Positions 1 to 9,519 are shown, counted from the stretch's first letter. The stretch is DNA of 64,000 bases from JAKLQR01 sp963753165 (GCA_963753165.1 CAVWBP010000017.1:1-64000), one strand, 5' to 3'. Notes: generated by a model not told the origin, from the letters alone. Made by a program: numbers and translations.

Positions 1-928
1 TTCACTAAAACCTTACTGTTTACCCTTTTCATGCTGAATGTTGTTACTGCTTCTCCTTTATTGAGTTATGAGACAGAAGTAAGGTTCGGAGTTTTAGCGA
101 ATAAGGGTGTCGAAAATGCTCTGGAACGCTGGAACCCCACAGCCGACTACCTCAACCAGCAGTTTCCCGAATATTCTTTTAAAATTGTCCCTCTGCGTTT
201 TGAGAAGTCGAGCCTGCGGTAAAGAACGGTGAAATCGATTTTATTTTCACGAACACATCCCATTATATAGAAATGGAGTCCTTGTACGGGGCAACCAGGA
301 TACTGACATTAATGGACAGTGGGTTGACCATATTTGGAGGCACAATTTTCTGCATGGCTGACAGGGACGATATCCGCTCGATTCAAGACCTCAAAGGCAA
401 GGCATTCATGGCAGTTGATAAGTTTTCACTTGGCGGCTGGCGGAGTGCCTGGCGTGAGTTAAAGGCCCAGGGATTGATCCATCGAAAGACTTTAAATCTT
501 TGGCATTCGAAGGGTCGCATAATGATGTGGTATTTGCTGTTCTGAACAAAAAGGCAGATGCGGGAACGGTACGTACCGGCACTCTGGAGGAACTCGCAAA
601 AGACAGGAAAATAAATCTCAGATCTTTCCGAATTCTAGAAATGAAAGGGAATATGCAGGTATTTCCCTTTCGCGTAAGCACCCGGCTTTATCCCGAATGG
701 CCTTTGTCCAAACTCAATCATACTACAGACAGTCTTGCAAAGATGGTTTCTATCGCTTTGTTAAAAATGCCGAAGACCAGTAACGCTGCGCTGGCCGCAG
801 ACATCGATGGATGGACGATACCGCTTGATTATTATCCGGTGCATGAATTGATGAAAGAACTGCGCGTTCGACCGTATGAGAACTACGGGAAGGTAACTAT
901 CCGCAGTATCATAACGCAGTACTGGTAC
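1..928 (+). pseudogene. PhnD-like periplasmic binding/sensor domain, decayed remnant
   Basis: Three overlapping pieces in three frames together read as a phosphonate/phosphite-type (PhnD-like) substrate-binding domain, a fold also found at the N-terminus of some sensor histidine kinases. Frame 1 gives a hydrophobic leader and VRFGVLANKG; the frame shifts near 207 into KNGEIDFIFTNTSHY, and again near 470 into IDPSKDFKSLAFEGSHNDV. Both breaks are explained by loss of one base. The similarity runs to RPYENYGKVTIRSIITQYWY and then stops exactly where the opposite-strand hicB ends, so the 3' part (membrane segment and any kinase) is gone. The 5' end lies upstream of the window. Two deletions plus loss of the end make this a genuine pseudogene; the family assignment is fairly sure, the original architecture is not. 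Confidence 0.7.
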
Positions 929-1138
929 TCATACTGCGACTTTCTGGACACCGACCAGGTGAGTTTTAGGACGTTCATCTCCCTGAATATCCAGACAAAG
1001 TTGAATCGCTTCTTTAATCCTCTTCATTAATGTATCAAGGGACTTTGCCTGTGTATGACATCCCTTAAGCGCAGGAACCTCTGCAATAAAATATCCTTCT
1101 TCATCCTGTTCTATGATTACTGTAAATTCTTTAGTCAT
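929..1138 (-). CDS. hicB: HicB-family antitoxin-like protein (orphan)
   Basis: A 69-residue protein with the HicB partial RNase-H-like fold: EFTVIIEQDEEGYFIAEVPAL, then GCHTQAKSLDTLMKRIKEAI and a C-terminal VGVQKVAV strand. A good ribosome site (CAGGAGG) sits 4 to 5 bases before the ATG. HicB normally pairs with a HicA mRNA-interferase of 60 to 80 residues next door. I see no HicA-like reading frame on either side, so this copy is solitary or its toxin has been lost. It has no added C-terminal DNA-binding domain. Its 3' end abuts the decayed PhnD-like gene, so it may have arrived with the event that truncated that gene. Confidence 0.75.
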   Translation of the reverse strand: MTKEFTVIIEQDEEGYFIAEVPALKGCHTQAKSLDTLMKRIKEAIQLCLDIQGDERPKTHLVGVQKVAV

Positions 1139-1520
1139 CTTTTCCTCCTGATAAAATCTGTTATTAGTCTATATCAAAATATCCATTTTTTCTATAATTG
1201 TAATAGCCTTCATCAGAGATAACTACATGTTCCTGATGAAGCTATAGGTGAGAGACCTTGATTTATGACTTTAAAAATGATGAATATTTCGAATAATATT
1301 CGCCATTTATCATCGTATGCCGAGTCTCTCTCTTTGCAGGGGTAACTTTTGTGTAGGTGAGAAATTCGACATAATGCCAACAAATATATCGTGTTTCAGG
1401 ACTTTTTAAATCCCCGATACAAAAGATTATCCCGACCCCTTAAGTTCTTCCTCTTGTAGAAAGAACTGTTTCTGTAATAAAATGAGTTTTTGATTTCGGA
1501 AAGGAAGCCATAACCAGTTC
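1139..1520. other. Intergenic region with one inverted repeat
   Basis: About 380 bases without a credible gene. It carries the hicB ribosome site at its left edge and a 9-base perfect inverted repeat (CTTCATCAG at 1208-1216, CTGATGAAG at 1233-1241, 16-base loop). There is no T-run, so I do not call it a terminator. No HicA-like frame was found on the minus strand. Confidence 0.5.
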
Positions 1521-1566
1521 ATGGAGCATATAGCGTTAGAAAACAAGACCGTGGATCTGTTCCCCG

Positions 1567-3147
1567 ATGTTTCCGAGATACCGGAACGGTTCTGCTCTGA
1601 AAAGTCCGGTCATGCAGCGGGAATATCTGATTAACGGAGAATTGCGGTTGTGGGACGGGGAGATGCAGGAAATCCGTTCGCCCATATATGTGAAAACTGC
1701 TTCTGGAATTGTACAGCCGGTGATAGGATCATATCCGCTCCTCGGAGAAAAAGAATCTATGGAAGCCCTTGAGGCTGCGATCTCCGCATATGATCATGGA
1801 AGAGGGCGCTGGCCCTCGATGTCTGTCCATGAAAGAATCGCGTGTGTTGAAACCTTTCTTGCAGAGATGCTCTCGAAAAAAGAAGAGATTCTCACGCTCT
1901 TCATGTGGGAGATAGGGAAATCGCGGGAAGGGGCATTGCAGGAATTCGACCGCACTGCCGAGTACATCCGGAACACCATTGATGCGGTGAAAAGTCTCGA
2001 CCGTTCTTCCTCGCAATGTGTGAGAGAACAGGGAATTCTCGGTCATATACGGAGGGCGCCGTTGGGGGTAGTGCTCTGTATGGGGCCTTATAACTATCCG
2101 CTGAATGAGACGTTATCGATACTCATCCCGGCGCTGATCATGGGGAATACTGCGGTGATCAAGCCTCCGAAACTGGGGGTCCTCCTTCACTATCCGCTGC
2201 TCAGTGCGTTCCGGACTTCATTCCCTCCGGGCGTAGTGAATATCGTGTACGGGGAGGGAAAGCAGATTATTCCTCCCATATTGCGCACAGGGAAGGTTGA
2301 TGTGCTTGCGTTTATCGGTTCGAGCAGGGTTGCGGAAAAACTGAAGAGCATGCACCCGAAACCTCACAGACTTCGTTCCATATTGGGACTGGAGGCAAAG
2401 AACCCAGGGATCGTCCTTCCGGATGCGGACATTGAGCTTGCGATACAAGCATGCGTTCAGGGGAGTCTTGCCTTCAACGGACAGCGGTGCACCGCCCTGA
2501 AAATACTTTTTGTGCACTCGAAGATTGCCGGTGAATTTATCGAGGGTTTTGCAGAACAGATGGGCCGTTTGAAGTGCGGTATGCCTTGGGAAGAGGGCGT
2601 TGTGATCACCCCTCTTGCGGAACCGGACAGGACGGTGTTTCTGAACGAACTTGTGAAAGATGCAAAAAAACATGGAGCCCGTATCATGAACAGGTCCGGC
2701 GGAACTGTACAGGGAAACTTTTTTCACCCGACCTTGCTTTATCCCGTGAATGAAGATATGCGGATTTATCGTGAGGAGCAGTTCGGACCTGTGGTGCCGG
2801 TTGTGCCTTTCGACGACATTGAAATACCGGTGCGGTATATTATTGAGTCAAGTTACGGTCAGCAGGCGAGTATTTTCGGGAAAGACACCGGGATAATGCG
2901 GAAACTGACTGATATTCTGGTCAATCAGGTATGCCGTGTGAATATTAACTGTATGTGTCAGCGAGGCCCTGATGTGTTCCCTTTTGCCGGCAGGAAGGAT
3001 TCAGGAGAAGGAACGCTTTCTGTTTCTGACGCATTAAAGGTATTTTCTATCCGGACTATGGTCACCACAACCGATGTTCAGGACAACAAGGAGATACTCG
3101 CGGGGATTGTAAGGGCAAGTACGTCAGAAATCGTTCCCGGGAACTGA
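1567..3147 (+). CDS. gapN: GapN-type NADP-dependent glyceraldehyde-3-phosphate (aldehyde) dehydrogenase
   Basis: ALDH-superfamily protein of 526 residues as read, closest in pattern to non-phosphorylating glyceraldehyde-3-phosphate dehydrogenases, which oxidise GAP to 3-phosphoglycerate with NADP and bypass GAPDH and PGK. Catalytic Glu is near residue 276 (GLEAKNP) and the nucleophile Cys near 308 (FNGQRCTALK). NAD(P)-binding motifs GPYNYPLNE and IKPPKLGVL and the C-terminal RGPDVFPFAGRKDS are clear. The true start is probably the ATG at 1521: its frame encodes LFPDVSEIPERF, which resembles the family N-terminus, and removing one base near 1594 joins it to LKSPVMQREYLING and gives 541 residues. 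Ends 2 bases from the convergent TolC-family gene. Substrate is inferred from family. Confidence 0.8.
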   Translation: MFPRYRNGSALKSPVMQREYLINGELRLWDGEMQEIRSPIYVKTASGIVQPVIGSYPLLGEKESMEALEAAISAYDHGRGRWPSMSVHERIACVETFLAEMLSKKEEILTLFMWEIGKSREGALQEFDRTAEYIRNTIDAVKSLDRSSSQCVREQGILGHIRRAPLGVVLCMGPYNYPLNETLSILIPALIMGNTAVIKPPKLGVLLHYPLLSAFRTSFPPGVVNIVYGEGKQIIPPILRTGKVDVLAFIGSSRVAEKLKSMHPKPHRLRSILGLEAKNPGIVLPDADIELAIQACVQGSLAFNGQRCTALKILFVHSKIAGEFIEGFAEQMGRLKCGMPWEEGVVITPLAEPDRTVFLNELVKDAKKHGARIMNRSGGTVQGNFFHPTLLYPVNEDMRIYREEQFGPVVPVVPFDDIEIPVRYIIESSYGQQASIFGKDTGIMRKLTDILVNQVCRVNINCMCQRGPDVFPFAGRKDSGEGTLSVSDALKVFSIRTMVTTTDVQDNKEILAGIVRASTSEIVPGN

Positions 3148-3149
3148 TA

Positions 3150-4436
3150 CTAAAGCACACCGGTCGCATACTGCAGGCGGAATTTGGACAGGACGGCGTC
3201 ATACACCGCATTGTAGTAATTACTGTAGCTTTTCACGCGAAGCGTTTCTGCATCGAGCACTTCCGTATTCGTGCCGACCCCTTCACGGTACCGTACCTTT
3301 GCAACCTTGAGGTTTTCCTCAGCCTGTGACATTGCCTCACGGGTGACCTCTATGCGCTTGAGTGTTTCATCGAGGTCAAGAAATGCCTGACGCACCTGGA
3401 GGGCAATAAGCGAGGAAAGGTCCGCTCTGAGTTTGTCGAGGGCTTCCGACTTAAGTATGAGCGCTGCGGCGTTATGCCTGGCGGAACCTCCGTCGAAGAG
3501 ATCCCATCTCAGGCCGAGAGTGGCGGACCAGAGGTCCTCGTATACCTGATACCTGTTCTGTGTATAACTGTAACCTCCCTTCAACACTACCTGAGGCAAT
3601 ACCACTGAGCGGACTTCAGATGCCTGAAAACGAAGGGCTTTTGCCTGTTCTTCGAAAGATGACAACTCCGGCCTTTTTTCCAGAGCCAGTGCGGTGAGTT
3701 CATCTAAAGAGATTTTCGCGGGTTCGGCAGAAAGATCGTCAAGCGAGACCTCTGCATCAAGCGCACGTCCTGTCAGTCTGTTATAAGAGGCTTTTGCGAT
3801 ATTCAGTCTGTTCTCTGCCTGCATGAAACGCTGGCGGGCATCGGACAATTCAACCTGTGCTGCAAGGAGATCGTTTTTCGTAATCATTCCCTGATCATAG
3901 AAATTCGAGACATCACGCGTATAGGAAACAAGGCTGTTTACATTGCTCTCGGCAACTTCGACGAGATGACGCACACGCAAAACGGAAATATATGCGTCTG
4001 CAACATTAAGCTTGAGATCGAGGACCGTTGTCTTCTCATTATGCCGTTCAGCATTGAGGCTCGAACCGGCAGCATCAATGCTGCTGCTGATGCGGCCGCT
4101 GGTAAAAAGAGGCAGCGAGACCGAAGTAGTGTAGGAAAAACTCTTGTCTTCAGCCATGGGAAGCTGGTTAAAGGGGAGAAGAGGGTTCTCAACAGCGGCG
4201 GCAGGAGAATGATTGAGCAGAGTATAACTGCTGTCAAGAGTCAGGGATGGAAACCGCAATGCTTTTGACGCGTCAAGGATCTTTGCAGAATATTCGACAT
4301 TCTTTTTTGCTGCGAGAAGACGGTTATCTGCAGAAAGGGCTCTTCCCCATCCGTCTTCAAGCGTTTCCGCAAAGGTGAAAGAGGGAAGCAAAAAAAGAGA
4401 ACATGCCGTCGCTATGGATACAAGAAGTTTTCTCAT
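3150..4436 (-). CDS. TolC-family outer membrane efflux channel protein
   Basis: A 428-residue TolC/OEP-type protein from the preferred ATG at 4436, which has GAGGTG 7 to 8 bases upstream and begins a clear signal peptide (RKLLVSIATACSLFLLPSFTFA). An upstream in-frame start at 4469 would put 11 extra residues before it. Two repeats of long amphipathic helices with the usual DLKLNVADAYISVLRVRHLVEVAES and later DLDETLKRIEVTREAMSQAEENL-type heptads are visible, as is the NYNAVYDAVLSKFRL-like ending (here NYYNAVYDAVLSKFRLQYA). It would form the trimeric outer-membrane exit duct of a tripartite pump or type I secretion system, but no membrane-fusion protein or inner-membrane pump lies beside it. 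Divergent from the histidine kinase gene at 4509. Confidence 0.88.
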   Translation of the reverse strand: MRKLLVSIATACSLFLLPSFTFAETLEDGWGRALSADNRLLAAKKNVEYSAKILDASKALRFPSLTLDSSYTLLNHSPAAAVENPLLPFNQLPMAEDKSFSYTTSVSLPLFTSGRISSSIDAAGSSLNAERHNEKTTVLDLKLNVADAYISVLRVRHLVEVAESNVNSLVSYTRDVSNFYDQGMITKNDLLAAQVELSDARQRFMQAENRLNIAKASYNRLTGRALDAEVSLDDLSAEPAKISLDELTALALEKRPELSSFEEQAKALRFQASEVRSVVLPQVVLKGGYSYTQNRYQVYEDLWSATLGLRWDLFDGGSARHNAAALILKSEALDKLRADLSSLIALQVRQAFLDLDETLKRIEVTREAMSQAEENLKVAKVRYREGVGTNTEVLDAETLRVKSYSNYYNAVYDAVLSKFRLQYATGVL

Positions 4437-4508
4437 TCTGAACACCTCACAAAACAATGGTATAATCATTATAACAGGTCAACAAACTCAAATTGTTGGA
4501 ACAACCGG

Positions 4509-6965
4509 GTGCAGAAAAGAAAGAGTAAAAATAAGATCAAAAAAACAGAACCTGCAGGACCAAAACCGAAGACGGAACCTACAGCGCCTGCTCTTCAGAA
4601 AACACTCCGAGCGGTCAGGAAGCACCAGATGGAAACCGATGCACTGCTTGCGGGAGTCCGGGCCGTTTTGGAATCACATAATTTTCAGGATGCAGCCGCC
4701 GCTATTTTCCAGTCATGCAAAAAACTCGTAAGAGCGAAGGCAGGGTATATCGCGCTCGTGAGCGAGGATGGAAAGCAGAATGAAGTTGCGTATCTGGATT
4801 CCGGAGGGATGCCCTGCAGTGTCGACCCGAATCATCCCATGCCAATCCGTGGCTTGAGAGGGGTTGTGCATAAGAGCGGAAAAACATCCTGCGAAAACGA
4901 CTTCCCGAGCACTGAATACATCCAGTATATACCGGAGGGACACGCGGAATTAAAGAATGTGATCATGGTCCCCATGAAAATCAAGGGGAAGGTTGTCGGG
5001 TTGCTCGGCCTCGCCAATAAACGGTCGGATTTTACCGACGACGATATGCGCATAGCGGCGGGCTTCGGAGAGCTTGCAGCCATGGCCCTGATGAACAAAA
5101 AAACCGAAGAGTTTCTCAGAAACGCACATGATGAAATGGAGAATCGCATCCTGGAGAGGACAGAGGAACTGATCAGGGCGAACAGGGACCTCATGGAAAG
5201 TGAACGGAAATACCGGATGCTTATTGAGCAGGCCTCGGACGGCATATTCATCCTGGACAGGGAAGGAAACATTATTGAAGTGAACACGACTGCATGCCAT
5301 ATGCTGGGGTATGCACGGGACGAACTCATCAGTCTGAACGTAAGGGATATTATCCCGGAAGAGGATTTACGGTCGCATCCGCTGAAGATAAGCGAAGTGT
5401 TTGCCGGAGAGAGGGTTATAATTCAGCGGAGATTCCGGAAGAGAGACGGAATGCTCATCGATGTTGAAGTGAGCGCAAAAAAGATCGACCAGGAAAGGCT
5501 CCAGACGATCGTCCGGGACCTTACGGAAAGAAAGATGGCTGAAGAGGCTCTCCGTGCAAGCGATGAGCGACTTGCCGAAGCCCAGAAAATTGCACATCTG
5601 GGAAACTGGGACTGGAACATTCTGACGAATGAGCTGTACTGGTCGGAAGAAATTTACCATATTTTTGGATTGACACCCGGACAGTTCGGTGCGACCTATG
5701 ATGCGTTCATGAATTCCGTTCATCCCGATGACAGAGAACTTGTAAAAAAAGCGGTCAATGAAGCGATCTACGGCGCTCCTTACAGTATCGACCACAGAAT
5801 CGTTCTCCCTGAAGGAACGCTCCGTCATGTGCATGAACAGGCAAAGGTGATATTTGGGGAAAGCGGCGAGCCGGTGCGCATGATCGGAACAGTCCAGGAT
5901 ATCACCGAACGGAAGGAAGCGGAAAAAGCCCTTCAGGATTCAAAGGCAAAATATCAGGCAATCGTCGAGGGGTTCGACGGATTTATCTATATCTGCAACG
6001 ATAAGAACAGTATAGAATTCATGAACGAACGGTTAATCGATCGGATAGGATACTCAGCTATCGGCGAAAAATGCTACAGGGTTCTCCACGGTTTTGAAAA
6101 TATCTGCCCGTGGTGCCATAACAAGAGAAGAGAGGATGAAGAGATTATCAGGGGAGAACTGAACAGTCCTGAAAACAACCGGTGGTATTATGTGGTGAGC
6201 ACCCCGATTCGCAATCAGGACGGGACTGTCTCCTACATGATGATGCTCCAGGACATTACCGACAAAAAAGAGAATGAAGTCAGGCTCCTTATGAGCGAAA
6301 AACTTGCGGCCCTGGGCCAGATGGCCTCCGGTATCGCCCATGAACTCAATAATCCTCTCGCAACGATTTCTGCCTGTACAGAAGGCCTTCTTAGCCGTAT
6401 CAGGAAGGGACATGTCGACAAGGAACTCTTCGAAAGTTATCTGCAGATCATGAATGAGGAAATAGTAAGGAGCAAGGGCATAACCACGAATATGCTTTCC
6501 TTTGTGAGAAAGACCGGTTCAGACAAGAAAGATTCTGATATCAACGAGATGCTGGACAAGACGCTCGAACTGATCGGGTTCCAGGGAAGAATGAAAAACG
6601 TTGAGGTTATCAAGAACTACAGAGGCAGGTTTTTCGTCAAGGTCAACGAAGGAGAAATGCGTCAGGTGCTCCTTTCTCTCATCGTGAATGCCCTTGATTC
6701 AATGGAAGACAAAGGAACCCTGACGCTCGAAACGGGGAACGAAGACCGGAACGCATTTATAAAGATCACTGATACCGGCCCGGGAATCCCGTATGAACTG
6801 GTGAGCAAGATATTCGATCCGTTTTTCACCACAAGATCCGAAAGAGGCGGAACAGGACTTGGTTTGTCCATTGCGAAAAAAATAATAGATGATTCCGGAG
6901 GATCTCTCGATGTTCACACCGGCAGAAGTCAGGGTGTGACATTCAAAATCGTCTTTCCGCTCTGA
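4509..6965 (+). CDS. GAF-PAS-PAS-PAS sensor histidine kinase
   Basis: An 818-residue soluble histidine kinase starting at a GTG with only a weak ribosome site; the ATG at 4629 is an alternative. Order: Lys-rich N-terminus, GAF (about 45-195), coiled coil, PAS (about 230-345), PAS/PAC (about 355-480), a third PAS containing CYRVLHGFENICPWC (about 485-590), HisKA with phospho-acceptor His 611 (ASGIAHELNNPL), and HATPase_c with N box (LIVNALDSM), G1 (DTGPGIP), F box (FDPFFTTR) and G2 (GGTGLGLS). No membrane segment is visible, so it should sense a cytosolic signal. The Cys-rich third PAS could bind metal or a thiol signal (inference). The next genes include a lone receiver, a possible partner. 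Confidence 0.9.
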   Translation: MQKRKSKNKIKKTEPAGPKPKTEPTAPALQKTLRAVRKHQMETDALLAGVRAVLESHNFQDAAAAIFQSCKKLVRAKAGYIALVSEDGKQNEVAYLDSGGMPCSVDPNHPMPIRGLRGVVHKSGKTSCENDFPSTEYIQYIPEGHAELKNVIMVPMKIKGKVVGLLGLANKRSDFTDDDMRIAAGFGELAAMALMNKKTEEFLRNAHDEMENRILERTEELIRANRDLMESERKYRMLIEQASDGIFILDREGNIIEVNTTACHMLGYARDELISLNVRDIIPEEDLRSHPLKISEVFAGERVIIQRRFRKRDGMLIDVEVSAKKIDQERLQTIVRDLTERKMAEEALRASDERLAEAQKIAHLGNWDWNILTNELYWSEEIYHIFGLTPGQFGATYDAFMNSVHPDDRELVKKAVNEAIYGAPYSIDHRIVLPEGTLRHVHEQAKVIFGESGEPVRMIGTVQDITERKEAEKALQDSKAKYQAIVEGFDGFIYICNDKNSIEFMNERLIDRIGYSAIGEKCYRVLHGFENICPWCHNKRREDEEIIRGELNSPENNRWYYVVSTPIRNQDGTVSYMMMLQDITDKKENEVRLLMSEKLAALGQMASGIAHELNNPLATISACTEGLLSRIRKGHVDKELFESYLQIMNEEIVRSKGITTNMLSFVRKTGSDKKDSDINEMLDKTLELIGFQGRMKNVEVIKNYRGRFFVKVNEGEMRQVLLSLIVNALDSMEDKGTLTLETGNEDRNAFIKITDTGPGIPYELVSKIFDPFFTTRSERGGTGLGLSIAKKIIDDSGGSLDVHTGRSQGVTFKIVFPL

Positions 6966-7060
6966 TCGAACAGGGCAATTTGCCATAATGCAGGGCAATT
7001 TTGTCGTAGTTCCACCGGGTACCCGCTGTCAAAGCCCTTGAGAATCACCAAAAAAGTATA

Positions 7061-7076
7061 TGGCATCAATTTTGCT
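7061..7076 (+). promoter_or_regulatory. Sigma-54-type (-24/-12) promoter
   Basis: TGGCATCAATTTTGCT matches the RpoN consensus TGGCAC-N5-TTGCW, with exact GG-N10-GC spacing. It lies about 30 bases before the ATG at 7105. Just upstream (6974-6984) is the palindrome GGCAATTTGCC, and a related GGGCAATTTT follows, possible activator sites. Confidence 0.6.
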
Positions 7077-7104
7077 TTATATTTTATGAAAAGGTTTTCA
7101 ATAT

Positions 7105-7383
7105 ATGCTTACCTCCGGAAAGGGAGGGCTTATGCGTTTTCTGGTGCAAAAAGCGAACGGTTCAAGGGTACAGTATCTTGCTGAAGCAGTCATATTGCAG
7201 TCCCTGGCTGATTTATGTGACAAGAGACACCGCCAGGACTGCCAGAGCTTTTTCAGAGGGGAAGGCTTTACGATATGGGCTGATCTCGCAGGGTTAAGCC
7301 CGTTGGACCAGATACGCCTCCTTGACATGATTCAGAAAAGAATGCTGAGCCATAAATATGACCATGAATATACTCTTAGCTGA
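7105..7383 (+). CDS. Small hypothetical protein preceding a receiver protein
   Basis: A 92-residue protein with no family that I recognise. It is soluble by appearance, with a central QYLAEAVILQSLADLCDKRHRQDC stretch (His/Cys/Arg-rich) and a C-terminal LSPLDQIRLLDMIQKRMLSHKY helix. An internal ATG at 7132 has AGGGAGGG a few bases upstream and may be the true start, giving 83 residues. Its end overlaps the receiver gene by 26 bases, so the two are cotranscribed and probably translationally coupled. A sigma-54-type promoter stands directly upstream. It could be a partner or output of the receiver, but nothing in the sequence proves this. Confidence 0.6.
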   Translation: MLTSGKGGLMRFLVQKANGSRVQYLAEAVILQSLADLCDKRHRQDCQSFFRGEGFTIWADLAGLSPLDQIRLLDMIQKRMLSHKYDHEYTLS

Positions 7384-7714
7384 AGACGACAGAAATTTAG
7401 GCTTTATCATGAAGAAGGAACTGGAAGAGGAGCAGTATACCGTTGACCTTGTCCATGACGGGGTGGAAGCGGTATTGATGTTTCTGAAAAAAGAATATGA
7501 CGTGCTGCTGTTCGACATCAGGATGCCTCATCTTGACGGCATCAATGCGCTCAGGATCATCAGGGAAATGAACTCTGATATTCATGCAGTAACATTTTCG
7601 GGAAACGCAGGAGATGACGATATCGAGGAAGCAAGAAGGGCGGGATCTTCGGTATTCCTCGCAAAGCCATTTGAGATACAAAAGATGAAGGAATGTTTAA
7701 GGGAATTCTGTTGA
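7358..7714 (+). CDS. Single-domain response regulator (CheY-like receiver)
   Basis: A 118-residue receiver domain with no output domain. Acidic pocket Asp10 and Asp11, phospho-acceptor Asp53 (VLLFDIRMP), Thr79 and Lys103 (LAKPFE) are all present, so it should be phosphorylatable. The ATG at 7364 (MNILLAEDD) is an alternative start two codons in. It overlaps the preceding small gene and ends 8 bases from the convergent peptidase gene. The orphan kinase at 4509 is the nearest candidate phosphodonor. Single-domain receivers act by protein contact, so the target is unknown. Confidence 0.9.
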   Translation: MTMNILLAEDDRNLGFIMKKELEEEQYTVDLVHDGVEAVLMFLKKEYDVLLFDIRMPHLDGINALRIIREMNSDIHAVTFSGNAGDDDIEEARRAGSSVFLAKPFEIQKMKECLREFC

Positions 7715-7722
7715 GAACAGGC

Positions 7723-9519
7723 TCAGCGCAGCTTTCCTAATTTCCGGGCTAACGCAACCGTTTCATCCAGCAGACGTTCGACCTCATTCAGACCGTGGTC
7801 CCAGAAGGCCTTATTCGCAATATCGACCCCCATTCTGCGGAAGATCATTTTAGGAGACTCCGACAATCCTGCCGCAAGGAATTCTTTCACTTTTTCGATA
7901 AAAAGAGGGTTCTCTTTTGCCGAACGCTGAAGGGATTTCGAAATCAGAAGCCCGCTTGCGTATGAGTAGACATAAAAGAAACTTCTGATATGACTCCAGT
8001 ATATCCACCAGTTTTCCGAACCGGGAGACTGTGCAACTGCTTTCCCCATATATGCTGACATATTTTTCCGGAACATATCACCGATCTCTTCTTTGGAAAG
8101 GTAGCCTTTCTCCCTGAATACTCGATGAAGGTCCTGCTCGAAACGGTAGCAGGCAATCTGCCTGAAAATTGTTGATACATCATCGTTCAGTTTTTTTACC
8201 ATTATGGCGAGTTTCAGGTCGTCATCCGCCTCGGTGAGTATTTCCTCAAGCACAAAGTCCTCCATGAATGTGCTTGCAACCTCTGCAGTTGAGGTCGGCG
8301 TTCCGAAATCCAGTGCGTGCTGTTTTTCCCTGATCAATTCGTTGTTGATGCCGTGTCCGAGTTCATGCGCAAGGGTGAGGACATCGTTCAGTCTGTCGGT
8401 ATGGTTCAGAAGAATATAGGTAGGCTGAGAGATGAGGTGATGGGCACAGAACGCACCGCCTGTTTTCCCCTTGCGGGGGTACACATCGAATTGACCGTTT
8501 TTGCTGAATCCATCCAGGATAGCAAGAAATTTCCCGTCGAGTTTCTTCATTGCTTTGCGGATGAGTTTCACGGAAAAGGGGAAGGTAAAATTTCCTGAAA
8601 TATTCCCGTATTCAACATTCCGTTCATGGTACTGAAGCTGCCTGACTTTCAGGAGGCGCGCCTTGAACGCATAGTACCGCCGTGAGAGGGAAAACCTGCC
8701 CGAGACGGATTCCAAAAGGGCATCAACCACTTCTGTATCGATGTCGTCGCTGATATGCCGGGAAAGATCGGGGCGGGGAATGCTCCTGAGGTCGTCGTCC
8801 ACTTTTCTATTTTCAAGTACGGAATTTATCTCTGCTTCCGCCACATCAGCGTATGAGGAGAGGATTTCATTGAACGCGCCGGCAGCAGTATCACGTACTC
8901 TCTTTTTTCTGCTGTTCATAAGGCTCAGGATCTCGGAAAACGACTTCTGTCCACGCGTGCCGTCTTCGAGCAATACTTTCCGCTCCTCCTTTGCGAGAAA
9001 ACCTGAGGTCATTCTGACCCAGTTTGAATATGAAGTTGACGACTTGAGGTTCATGATCTTTTCTTCCGGCTCGCTGAGCAGATAGCGCGCCTCTGCAAAG
9101 ATTCTCTCAAGGAAATGACGGTATATCCTGAGCTCAGGATGACTGAGGAAAAACTTCTGCTTTTTGACCGGAAGTTTTGCTATCCGGAGATGAAAAAACT
9201 GCATATCGTTTGCGATTTTCTTGCTGAAGTAATCGATAGTATTGAATTTTGCCCTCAGGGATGCATTGTTCTGTTCCTGTGATCTTCTGAGCCAGAGATA
9301 ATATCCTGCATCTCCATCAGGACCATACAACCGACTCCACCGTTCATAGTCATCAAGGGCCTGTTTGAGCGCCGGCGGGCTCTTCAGGTAGTCGCTTCGC
9401 TTCCCCCACTTTCTGATGAAGTTGTTGCTCTCCCGTTCTACAGCCTTTTTCTTTTTCTCCAGTTGAGGATCATCGTCACCCAGCAATAGCGGACTGAGGT
9501 TCCACAGTATCTGTTTCAT
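7723..9519 (-). CDS. Oligoendopeptidase F-type M3 metallopeptidase
   Basis: M3B-family zinc endopeptidase that cleaves short peptides in the cytoplasm. The zinc site HELGH lies near residue 385, followed by the third-ligand region TPTSTAEVASTFMEDF. The protein is about 598 residues from the ATG at 9519, the usual PepF length; an in-frame ATG at 9543 would add eight residues, but GGAG stands 11 bases before the 9519 codon. No signal peptide. It is monocistronic, convergent with the receiver gene and downstream of the OmpA-type lipoprotein gene. Confidence 0.9.
   Translation of the reverse strand: MKQILWNLSPLLLGDDDPQLEKKKKAVERESNNFIRKWGKRSDYLKSPPALKQALDDYERWSRLYGPDGDAGYYLWLRRSQEQNNASLRAKFNTIDYFSKKIANDMQFFHLRIAKLPVKKQKFFLSHPELRIYRHFLERIFAEARYLLSEPEEKIMNLKSSTSYSNWVRMTSGFLAKEERKVLLEDGTRGQKSFSEILSLMNSRKKRVRDTAAGAFNEILSSYADVAEAEINSVLENRKVDDDLRSIPRPDLSRHISDDIDTEVVDALLESVSGRFSLSRRYYAFKARLLKVRQLQYHERNVEYGNISGNFTFPFSVKLIRKAMKKLDGKFLAILDGFSKNGQFDVYPRKGKTGGAFCAHHLISQPTYILLNHTDRLNDVLTLAHELGHGINNELIREKQHALDFGTPTSTAEVASTFMEDFVLEEILTEADDDLKLAIMVKKLNDDVSTIFRQIACYRFEQDLHRVFREKGYLSKEEIGDMFRKNMSAYMGKAVAQSPGSENWWIYWSHIRSFFYVYSYASGLLISKSLQRSAKENPLFIEKVKEFLAAGLSESPKMIFRRMGVDIANKAFWDHGLNEVERLLDETVALARKLGKLR

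Noticed and set aside
1139..1520. A hicA toxin gene upstream of hicB.
   Set aside because: The minus strand here has no frame of 55 or more codons with the HicA GSHxxF-type pattern.
3133..3144. GTTCCCGGGAAC palindrome at the convergent ends of gapN and the TolC-family gene.
   Set aside because: Only 12 bases, inside the gapN coding end and without T-runs, so not convincing as a bidirectional terminator.
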